Positions 27,901 to 39,900 of a stretch of DNA of 64,000 nt are shown piece after piece (positions within the stretch are counted from its first letter, which is position 1; every line of letters starts with the position of its first letter). Under the pieces are notes generated by a model, which saw nothing but the letters and a program-made list of their open reading frames with translations, did not search any database and had not been told where the DNA came from. A program made the position numbers and the translations under genes. The stretch is from Lagopus muta (taxonomy: Eukaryota; Chordata; Aves; Galliformes; Phasianidae), in contig NC_064443.1 in the NCBI RefSeq assembly GCF_023343835.1, positions 11,718,001-11,782,000 on the forward strand, read 5' to 3'.

Positions 27901-30900
27901 TTTGGTGGAGATGGCAGAGAACCAATTTTGAGAAGGCTTTAGAGAGATGGAGAGTTCTTTTTTCAATCTTCTACAACAAGTTCCTCTTAACTGGGGGGAC
28001 AGAATGTTAAGGTGTTACAGGGCTTTGTTACCTTGAGCCAAGTCTATTGGAAAAGGCACTGGGCATTTGACTTCAAATTTAGGTGGAAGGTGTGATAAGC
28101 AAAGGTAAATAGCTTACATGTGTTGCAGTAAAGAAAGAGGCCTTTGTATCTGAGGCAGAGGTGAATGATAACAGTGAAGGTCTCTGGGAATTATTTGGTA
28201 GAACTTGCGGTATGGGCCAAGGAGGAATTTGAAATGAGGGAAAGAGTCTGCAGTGACAAGGTACTGAGATCTGGGACAACAGCATCAGCTCCTTGGATGA
28301 TTAGAAAAGATCAAAATGAATCATCAGGACATTCCCCTCTAAGTTAGATATAATGATATGTAGAGGGCAGCTAAATTAATAGCTCATCTTCATTAGCTCT
28401 TCATTTCCTTCAGTGAAAACTACTGCACACGCCCTCAGTCTCCAGCTCCTGCTTTTTTCTGCTTTTATAGACTGGAAAGCAAAGATGCATCTCTGCTTGG
28501 AGAAAAGCCTTTTCTGGCTGCTGTAGAGCCACTGCCTGAGGTGTCATCTTCAGCCCAGCAGAGGTGAATTTAGAGCCTTTACCAAGGTTGCAGAGCTCTG
28601 CTTCTGTCAGCCACCAGTGCTCCTTCAGACAGGGCTTGGGAGATGGCAGACAATAGGTGATGAGAAGCATGTTAAATTGCAGTTTTCCCCTGCTGTTCTG
28701 TTCTTAAGGTTTTTTATAAATTGCATAGATTGCTCTGAGGTGCTGGCGCTGAGGTTTTCTGATCCATTAAGACATGCAGCATTCCTCAGTTCTTTCCATC
28801 CAGAACTGTAAGCAACAGTATTTCATCAAAGTCCTCAGGTCCCATGACTTGTTAAACAATGTAAACTCTCATCTTGTGCACGGTGAGATTGATTAAAACA
28901 ACAACAAAAGAAACTAAAACCTCCAGACTCCAAAAACAGTAAAAAAAAATGAAGTGAACACTGGGTACAGGATTTACAGCAAGATGCCTGGCTTTCGTGA
29001 AGCATTTTATTGCAGCTTTTGAGCAGGCTGGGGCTTGAAGATAAGAAAAGTTCCTGGTTCTGCTGTAGCACAGCCCATCCAGAGCCACTGTGTGCTGGGA
29101 AGGTCAGGACCTCTGCGAGGTGGGGGCAGTGGTGGTGTTCTCACCGTGCTCTGGGTTTTGGAGATAAGTACAAAAACCTGGGGGGTGAACACTGCTTTCT
29201 GCTGAAAAACAGCAGATGTGAGGTTTATTGGAGGGGGGAAAGGAGTAATAGTCTGAAAACTTGTGAACTCAGGTCCTTTTCTCTCTGATGGTAGCTAGCT
29301 GTCAGGTCAAGAAGATAAAGGTGATTATGACTGGACGTGCTTTTCAAGTGAGTAATGTCAAAAATGCATTTAGTTTCTACTTAGAAGCTCTGTTGAATTG
29401 AAGGAGCGGTCTGCCAAATGCGGGCCTTGCATGCCTGTGGTGTTAGAGCTGATTTGGAGAATTGCAGGTTGTAAGTGATGCATTGTTGCTCTGGGGTTTA
29501 TTCCCAGATGTTTTTTTGCTTTCCCCAAGGGTGTGTAAAAGAACTATAATGAAAGATCAGTGGACAGGACGATTTGGGTTAACATCTGCAATATAGACAT
29601 AGTTGTCGTTCTTTTTCAGGCTGTGGTTTGTAGTCAGAGCCAGAGGCAGCACCAGGGTTTGATGGGGGGAAGCAACTCATGGGTTCAGAAGGAGGAAGAA
29701 AAAAGGAAAGAGATTGCTGCCTCTGCCACAGTTGGTTGAACTGATCCTTCCTCTCTCCACTGATTGAAATGAGGATTGTTCAAGCCCCCCCACCTTCCTC
29801 TGAGTGACTTGTTTGCTTTGCAAGTGGGGTTACTGCACAGAGTGTAATTGATTGCTGTGATGCACGTTTCTAAAAGATAACTCCCGTGGAGACTCTGCAC
29901 ACCCCGGGCAGGTGCTTAGATCTGCAGGACAGTTATGTGTTAGCAGTGTCAAACATTGATTGTGGCTATTCATGTGATGTAATTAAATATAAGCAGTGTG
30001 CAGCCTGCGTTTGTTTTCTAATGATGATCTCTCTGATCTCACCCACTTAACGCTTTGGGCAACTTTGGAAAAGTTGCACTGTATCTGAAATTACAGATTT
30101 GATATACTGAAATAAGGGCTTTAAGCTACCCATAAAAGCAGTGGAGGCAAGAGGAAAGTTGTTAATCTGTACTTCTTTAGATAAAAAAACACAAATCTTG
30201 CCAGGAGAAAATGATAAGGTGTGTGCACAAAGGTATGTAATAGCATTTGGCTGAAATGTAGCCATTTGGAGTCTGAAAGCTCTGTGCTGTGATCTTAAAT
30301 GCACGACTCTCCAGCAAAAATTGGTCTTGCATTTTCAGCGTTGTTCCATTTATGAAGCTCTTCACACTGGGATGCAGTGTGCACAGCTATTGTCTGACTG
30401 CCTCTCCCTGATAACAGTACTTTGAAACAAAATATAGGAGCTTACATACATACAGTGTGGAAAGAATTATCTGGTAGTCAGCTCGCTGCTAGGAGTCTTA
30501 CTTTCTGTGCTGTTAGTTTACATCCCCGAGGCACTTTAAGAGCACCGTTAGTAATTTTTCTTCTCTGTTTAAGATCTCATCTCTAAGTCTACCTCTTCCT
30601 CCAAAAAAACTGATTGGAAACATGGAGCGTGAATTCATAGCAGAAAGACAGAAAGGACTGCAGGCCTATCTCGATGTGATTACTTCCCATCACATACTGT
30701 CTAACTGTGAACTGGTAAAAAAGTTCTTGGATCCAAACAGCTATTCTGTAAACTACACTGGTAAGTGGGGAACTGTAAAACCGCATTACAGCTTCACTGC
30801 AGCATGTGTGCGTGTCTTCCAGCCGTGCTGGTGGGGATTTACACTGAAGCATGTTGCAGCAGAGGGAGGGGGGAGCAACCATCACAACCATCGCATATCA

Positions 30901-33900
30901 TCACAGGCACAGTATAGCAGTGTTTGCCCAGGTCTGTGGATGAGTCGTGCTGTGACAGCCAAATCCAGGTGTTTAAATTAACATCTATATAATCTGAACC
31001 TGAGGGGGGGGGAGGAAATGAAACTGAAATGTGTTTTCGCAGTTGGTGAATGGGAGGATTGGTGTCTGGAAGTTATTTATCAGTGGTAAACCAGCTGGTC
31101 AGTTCTGCAGGTTGCTCTCACCGCTGCTCTTCTGAACACAGAATCTCGCAGTCGTAAGGGTTCTTATATGTTTCAAATCAACAGAAACAGCTGCTGTCAT
31201 CTTGTCTAGCTCTCACTGCCAGTTAGGGCTGCAATATTTCGTAGAACTAATTGTCTGAGATATGTTTGATGTTTTTTCAAGGCTTGAGCGAAAGCCTTCC
31301 TCCCCCCTCACGTGGAAAATCACTGCAGCCCTTCAAATGATACCTCAGTGATCAGTTCTCTTCATTATTAAATGTCTCTCCTTTAATTTTCTCTGGCTTC
31401 GGCCACTGGAAACTGCTAGAATTTGTCTGATAGACCGAAAAACTTCCTCTTCATGAAACCCATCCGTAGATTTACTTCACAGGCAGACTGACTCTTTGCA
31501 GAATGCAAAGCTTGTTTTCATAAAAGCACAGCCTGCTCAAGCAGGAACTTACTGCTTCCTTTTTACTTGTCTTTTTGCTCTCCCTTTATGTAACATTCTG
31601 TTTTCAACTTCAAAGTGCAAAGAACATTTCCCGAATGCTTATGATAAGCCGTGGAGGAGATGTAAATTGTTAGTAACTCTAAGGATGCAGTTTGTCTGGC
31701 TAATGCTGAGCAAGCAGTTTGAATCCTGTAGGAGATACAGTGACTTCTGTGTTAATTCTGAGTGCTTTCATCAAGACTATTTTTCCTTCTGCAAGTTGCA
31801 GGGAGGTTAAGTAGCAGTGAGGTGGCTGCCTGTGGTCTTTGGAGACAACATCAGCGTGTCATCTTTTAATATAGCAGAGAGCTGACATTTAGTGCACTGT
31901 TCCATTTTTCTTAGCATATTTTTAGATTGAGAAGTTCATGTGCAGAAAAATATGGTGCATTCTTACCTTTTTGTTGTGCTCCTAAGCCAAGATAAGCTGT
32001 GTTTGAGAAAACTCCTTGCTGGCATGATTCCCTTTCTGCACTTGTTGTCATCACTTCTCACAGATTTCTCCTCCAATGTGCTCATGAATACACTGGTTGT
32101 ATTCTCAGCTGTGGGAGAGCTCAGTAAACAGAAGTGTGTCCTTTCCTTTTTCTTTTCCTTTTCTTTTATCTTTTTATCTTTTTTTCCCTTTTTCCTTTCT
32201 TTTCCTCTCAGAAATGCATATTGGATCACAATAGCTAGAAAAATATCTTATTAAATGTACAGTAAGGAGGTTTACAAGGTAGCACTTCTATAGGTATGGC
32301 GAAAACATTTTCTGATCTACTGTAGGGTGTTCTGTGTGTGAGAAGTCTTTGCTATGAGCATTAGATTTAGACTTGGGAATGTAGATGTAGTAGAAATAGA
32401 ATGCAAACTCAGTAGGCCATGCTTTCTGAAGGCAGTGCTTTCTGTTTTCTCTGTGGATTTGAGTTCTCAGGTTATAAATGCAAATGCCTTCTAAGTGTGG
32501 TTTTATCTGATTTCCTTTTAAAGTGATTTTGCTGACTGAGTCTGAAATCCCGCAGGCTTGAACCTTACCTTAACAATGTAAAAATCACATTAAATGGTCT
32601 CTTATTTTTTTTTCTCCCCAGAAATTGCCTTACAGCATGTTTCAATGTTCTTCCGATCAGAGCCAAAGTGGGAGGTAGTAGAACCATTAAAAGATATAGG
32701 TAAGAAGAGCATGTATGCACAAAAGCTTGCTGTGTTTTTTCCAATGAGTTGTCATAATCTATTGTTGCTTACAAACTTTGTCCTGCATGTAGGCCATGTG
32801 ATTTAGCAGGGCTTTAATTAAAACTGGTGATGACTCTTTTCTTGCAGGTTGGCGAATACGTAAGAAATATTTTTTAATGAAGGTAAAGAATCAACCAAAG
32901 GAACGGCTGATGTTAAGCTGGGTACGTGTCCTTTCGTCTTATTCTCAAGTCTTTCATAATGAACTTGCCTTATTTCACTTATATTGGCTACCAGATAGGA
33001 GTGACAGCCAGTGTTAAGAGTTCAGGCTCTGAAGGCCTTGAGCCATCATGTAGGTGCGTGATGTGGAAACTTCTTTGTGAGATTTGCTGAAGGGTGGATA
33101 TTGCTGAAGCCTGCAGTGGAAGGGAAGATGGTTTTGGTACAGAAGAAGGTGGAGATTGATGCTTTATTCGTTCACAGTCCGCACAGTCCCTCAGTTGGGG
33201 CTTGGCAAAGTTCATTCAGTGGTAGCAATACGGATCAGCTACCAGGGAGGAAGCAGGCAATAAGACATACTGTCAGATGTTTTGTATTGTGAAACCATGA
33301 CCTTATGCAGCCTTCTAATTTTTTTTTTTTCCACGTAGAATTTCCTTCCTTGCACTTCAAAATATATTTTGAAGCATTTGCCTTCATTTATAAGAGCAGA
33401 ATATAGATCAAATGTTATGGAATGTAACATCAATTGTGATACCTTTCTTTTCCTATTTATTTTTAGGCTGATCTTGGCCCTGATAAATACTTGTCTGACA
33501 AAGACTTACAGTATGCTGTGAAACTTCTTTCTTCCTGTTCTGTGAGTATTAGTTGAAGACCTTTCAATTATTCCAGCACAAAATAAGTGGTTGCAAAGGC
33601 TGATCTTGCACGTAGTCTAGTAGACATGATTTATAATTTCAGAGTTGCTTTCATTTAAAGGTGTGTGAACTTTTTAATTAAGTTTCCCACACAGTGTGAA
33701 GTAACATATTCTCAGCACAAATAATAATCCTGCTGAATTGTTGCAGGGCTTTCGGAGTTGTGGCTAATTGTATTCTTCTCTTCTGGTGCTGTACTGTGAG
33801 ATCACGTGCTTTTATTTCATTTTCTCAACGCTTTCAGGCTGTTGGGATATTTTTCTAACCAGAATACTGGGAACATTCTTGGGCAGCAGAGGAATGAGTG

Positions 33901-36900
33901 TCATTATTTTTTCAGATCTTTAGACAGAAACATCATGTTAGAGGTACAGGGCCAGATTATGAAACTCCCATGTTAAGAATCCAGCAGGCATCTCTGAAAA
34001 ACTGGACTGGCTGAAAATAATGGAATTTCAGATGGGTAAACCTCTGTGTGCTGTCCAGAAACCTGGAAGATGCCCACACTAGAAGGGGCAACAAAGCTTT
34101 TAACTCCAAAACAATCTGAAGCTGATGCATTAAAATAAGATATGAATGAGAAGTCTTTTCCTAACTAGCAATTTCAGTTGGTGTATGTGTTGCACGTGTT
34201 ATGTATTTCAACATGTACTTCTCATTTGGTTTCACAGTGTTGCTGGAAGTCGTTACAATGATTTCTAAAGACATGGAACTGTTACAACAATTGTTACTGC
34301 TGGGTTTTCTTGTCTGCCATAATTGTATAAACCCTGAATAAATTAATTAGCTTAGCATGGCTTAAACCTGCAGTAAAGCTGCTCACGCACTGAGGGTTAA
34401 TTGAGATGGATTCTTCATTTATCTAAACCACCAGTCTTTTTTCTTTTTTTAATAAAAAACAGAATGGATTTTTCTTGATTCTATGTGAATGTTTAACAGT
34501 GTTCTTGTGGAGTTTGCATTTACTTTAAGTGAATAACCAGAGCAAATGTCACTGGCAGAATCCATTTTATTGCTTACAGCACGATTCAGACAGATCTTAT
34601 CTTTCTCGTGAATCAAGAAGAAATGAATTACAGGATCTGTCACCTGAAACTTACCTACAGTTTCTTCTTTTGGTAGCATCCCTATATTTACAAAGTCACT
34701 TTTGCCACCGCCAGTGAATCTTCAGCACTGGTTATTAGACCATTCAATGAAAAAGGGACGCTAAAGGACCTGATTTATAAGGTAATGTCTTCTCTTTTCC
34801 CCCACCTCAAATGGTTGAATATTTGTTGGAACGTCCATAGTGTGTCTTTTCTGAAGCTGTTACCCTCTATTGCTAGGCGAACTAAGACAATTCCTGGCTT
34901 TTCTGAGCCTGATGCTTCATGTGTGTCATTCTTTTAAAGGCCAGACCAAAAGATCCCTTCCTGAAGAAGTATTGCAATCCTAAGAAAATTCAAGGTCTCG
35001 AACTTCAACAGATAAAGACATATGGAAGACAGATACTAGAGGTATTTTTTTCTTTCTTTATCATACTTTATTTATACAAAGGTTTTTGTGGTGGCTTTTT
35101 TTTCTTTTTTTTTTTAATTCAGTAGTGTTTGTTTGCTTGTTTTTATGTTTTGGTGTTGGTTTTTTTGTGTTTTTTTTTTTTTTAGCACAACAATGTTACT
35201 AGAAAAAATAGGCAAACTTTTTTGTGCAGGCAAGATTCCTTTGGCAGCAGACTTCAAAGTTAAATGTAAATTGAGCTGAACTGCTAGGAGCTGAATTTAG
35301 ATACGTATGAGGCCTGTTCTGACTGATGGGGAAAAAAAGGAAAGAAAAAATAACAAGGCAGCTATTATATGTGCAGCTGAGGTGGGAGAGAGGTGCTAAT
35401 GTTTCAGAAAATTAGTTTAGCTGACTTCTTTGCATCCCTTTATCCTCACAGAAGTTTTTTCCCGTTGGGGTGAAAGGGAAAGAAGTAATTCATAGCCTAT
35501 GAAAAATGGGCCACTGAGTCATTGTCACTGAATGTGCGGGCTTTTAAACTATGGTATTTGGTAAAACTGTGACTTTTAGTTTCCAGGTCTCTTTGGGAAG
35601 TGTCTTTGAGCTCTGAGCATAGCATCAGCTGTGTGCTCTCTGAGAAATGTTACCAGTGAAATAGCAATGGATAGAATGGATAGTCAGCCAAAGGTGGAGT
35701 AGATAGAAGATCAAGTTTAGCAGGAGTTGCAAACCAGAGGCCTCACTTGTTCTGTGTCTGCTTTTGTATTGGAGCATCTGAGATCTTGAGATCACCAGGG
35801 CATCTTGTGACCATGCTTCTGTCTTGGATTTTTTTCAGGTATTGAAATTCTTGCATGAGAAGGGATTTCCGTATGGCCATCTTCACTCTGGCAATGTAGT
35901 GCTGGATGGGGACACGTGCAAGTTGCTGGATCTGGAAAATTCCTTGTTGGGACTTCCATCCTTTTATCGATCGTACTTTTCACAGTTTCGAAAAATTAAT
36001 GTAAGTTTCAGAAAATGAATGTCCCTTACTCTGACACCTCCCTTTATCCTCACCCTGAGATTGTGGAGAACTTGTAGACTCTTAGCTATTAAAAACTACG
36101 TTTTGCTTATTTGAAGGGTGCCTATTTATTTTAGGCTTATGCAGCAAAATATGATCTTCCTACAGAGCTATGTAACAAAATTTGCCCTGTTGTAGCCATA
36201 CAGTCTTTTAGCCAGCATCTTGGCTTGGCTCTTAAATGCTCATTGCAATAAATTAAGTAGAGCATCACAAGACAGCTGCTTGCTGACCTTGCTAAACAAG
36301 TTCTACTGTGTTGTCAAAAGAATGATCAAAAGTTCATGGTTAGTCCAAGCTTGCTAGTGCCATCAAAGCTCTAAGCCTCCTCCAGTACAAGAAACCACTT
36401 CTGTCTAAACATGATTCAAAAATCTCTGAATTATGCTGTCTGGGAACTTAGCTTGTGCAGCTATTTACCTTTGCTAGGAAAATGTGCTCAGCTCTGATTT
36501 GCATCAATATACAGCTCTCCAAACTGCTGTCTGTGAGAAAAAGTTTTCTCCTTACACATTTTTGTAGAACTCCACAGTGCTATCGTGCTTGCATCATCTC
36601 TAACTAAAATACACCAGTAACTTCTTTGCTTGGGGTATGAAGATTTCATTTGAGTTTCAAATTGTGCAGGGTTAGACTGTGGTTAGAAACTGAATGGTTC
36701 CTCTTTTCAACATTCAAATGCAAGACCACTCTTTTTGCTCATTTGTTAATACATGTTTTAAAAGAAGTTGTGGATAAACTAAACAGTTCTAGCAAGTTGT
36801 GTTTTTACTTTTCTTGCTTGTCTTCCTCTACAGACTTTAGAAGGCATTGATGTACATTGCTTTGGGCACTTACTGTATGAAATGACATACGGAAGACCCC

Positions 36901-39900
36901 CAGATACAATTCCAGTAGACAGCTTCCCTCCTGCACCATCAATGTCTGTTGGTTAGTATACGATCGAGACCGTGGCAGCCTCAGCTTCCTGGCAACTCTC
37001 ACCTTGTGCTTAAGCAGAAGTGCTCTGAAATAGCAACCTAAAACCTTCACAGCCTGTGCCTGGAAGTGGTTATTTAGTAATTTTTAAAAATAGAAAATGT
37101 TCTTCCTCAACTATGTAGCATATAAATATAGACATATTTTTAACTGAATGATAAAACTGTGTGTAGTAATTAGATGTCTGGATCCCCTGGCCTCATGTCT
37201 AACATTCTTGAAAAGTTTTTACATGTAACAATAACATTATAATAAAAACCACATGTCATAAAGCTTCATCACCACTTAGTTGGTGGAATACTTAGAGGAA
37301 CATAATATAAAGTGTCAGACTTTCATTCTAAATTGTTTGCTGTCCTGCAGCGCAGAAATGTGTCCATTCTTATTCTTTCTTTGATAGTGTCTGTGTTGGA
37401 ATCCATTCTGACTTGTGAAGCTATGAAGAATGGCATGCCAACTGTTTCACGGCTCTTACAGATGCCGTAAGTTTTAATGTGTTTGTTTTATGCTCATGAT
37501 AATTGTATAACGGGGGAGAATCTTTTTGCTTGATCTTCACTGGAAAGATTTGTTCCTCGTTCTGAGGGCTGTGTAGTGTATCCCAAAAGATGATTTAAAA
37601 TTGACAGATTTCATAGAAGCCATCACTTAGGAATATGATAGGTACTCACTTAGGATTTCTTTGTCTCTCCGTGTGCTGGAGCGTGGCGCTGTGGTTTCAA
37701 TTATTCGGCTATTAAAGCAGTGCAGGCATGGTTAAGATTATGTATTGGATCATTTAAATCATTTAGAATAAGGAATCTTTTTGCATGTCCCTTCCAGATC
37801 TAGTTCTTTAGGTTTGGCTGTCCATTTACTTACGACATATGGCAAAATAGATTTCTTGCTCTGCTCAGTGGTGACTTTTAGACTGAGTCAGAGTGTTGTG
37901 CAGAAGTTCTGTCGGGTTTCTTCCAAGGCTGGCTTACTGAAGCACAGATAGCAGAAAATTTCTTACATACTGTCCTCCTAGTGACACAGCATAGGAGTAA
38001 AGGCAGGAATGGAGAAATATTAGCATGTAGAAAGAAAGCAACGTCTGTGCATGGCTGAGCTGGAAATCATACTGTCTGCAGTGCCACCTTTCCTGCAACT
38101 GAGAGAAGTATTGCCTGAGAAGTTGTTGACTGTCACCATGCTGTGACATGTCATCAGCAAGCTGAGAATAGAATCACAGTTCCTGATGGGCTTGCTTTTT
38201 CTTACTATGAGATGCTAGAATCATGACCTCATAAATGACAAGATTACCCATACTCAAATCTGGGGCTGATCTTGCAGCATACAAATTGCTGTGCCTTCAG
38301 AGCAAGCACCGAGAGTTGTCCCCTGGTTGGGAGGAGTGCCTGCAGTTGTGTCTCAGCCTCCTGTTCCTTCTACTCCATCCTTCCTCTACCCTTGAAGGAA
38401 GAAGGAGATAGAGAATAGAATGTAAGGAGTGGAGAAATTCTGTCAGAAAGCTGAATACAGGAAGAGATAGGTGTTAAAGGATGTTGAACAAACAGTCCGT
38501 GCCCAGCCGTATCTGATATGTAGGATATTGTATGACTTTTCCTTCATACCCATACTCTTCACAGAAATGTTCATCATGTTGTGCAATGCAAAGAATGCAA
38601 TTTAAGTATTTATTAAGCTGTTCTATATAAAATATGAGCTTACTTGACTTTGCAAGGATATGTAATCAGAAAGGGTCAGAAAATTGCTCTGTGTACAAGG
38701 GTGAGCCTTTTTTTTTTCTGTTACTTTAATTTGATTTATTTCAGAATTATTCTTGGACTACTGATCTTATAAACTTGATTCTAGGTTTGAATTTGTTCTG
38801 TCTAGTATGGACCTGTGATAATTTTCTGTTGTGAACAGTAACAGGAACCTGTGACTTACTTAACTTGGAGCTGGACTCATGATCTTTTTCTAGGGCAGTT
38901 TTCTAGCACATTCTCCAGAACAAAGTACCTGGATATGGACTAATTTATTTTCAAGCTAACATTGCCCTCTAGTGTCTTTATTTTGGATGGAAAATTATTA
39001 ATCACTTATGCTTTTGCTGATGCCATAAAGGGGAGAGTAAAACTGTCAGCATAGCTGCATAGTCCCTGGCAATCTGTGGTCATTAAAGAGTGTGTGGCTT
39101 TAAGGAAAAGGCACTTGTTTGGGGGATGTCCTTCTCTACCTTTGATAATTACAGGCATTCTTTCAGTTTTCAAAATACTGCCTCGAGTCTTGCTAGCTCT
39201 GCTGTCAGTAGTGGCTACGTTCTGAGGGGTAAGTGCTACTTACTTTAATGCAGGGCTTGGGAAATAAAGAGCAGTGCATAATAACAGACAGTGAGATGGG
39301 GATGAGAACAGAGAAGGGAAAGAAGAGAGACTTAGGTGAACAGTATCAGCAGTGTTCTCTCTGTGCTTCTGCCTGTCTCACAGAAATAATATTCCTTTTT
39401 TTTTTTTTCCTTTTTTTCCATCCACTTGCAGATTATTCAGTGATGTCCTGCTAACAAACTCTGAGAAACCACAGTTTAAGGTAGGGTTGAGTGTTGATTT
39501 GCTGATGTTTGTGGAAGTGTCAGGTTGTGGCATTAATTGATAATGTGACATTAATTGATAAACAGTAGAGTACAGCTGGCTTTACTTGACTTTTCAGTGA
39601 GTCACATCAGTATTTCCATTCCTTTGCTGAATAATACCCAAGAGCATTATATATCAACCCGTAGAATTGGGGCACAGTGTGACCCATGAGTGATTCAGGT
39701 GTAGTTGCTGGAGCCAACTTGCATGACTGATCATGGTGCTCTAAATTAGGAACACAGGTAAGCTGCCTGCCTTGCAGTGAAAGGAAGCAAATCACTGAGG
39801 CTGGGAGCTGATCTTGCTTGGTGAGATCATTGACACAGTAGCCAGCTTTGGAGCTGGGACTTGTAGGGAGCCATCGTGCTTCCACTGGGGGGAGCTGCCC

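Noticed and set aside
30019-30045. C/D-box snoRNA-like ATGATGA in PXK intron 3
   Set aside because: The only CTGA is about 10 nt away and no terminal stem flanks the pair, so the geometry is wrong.
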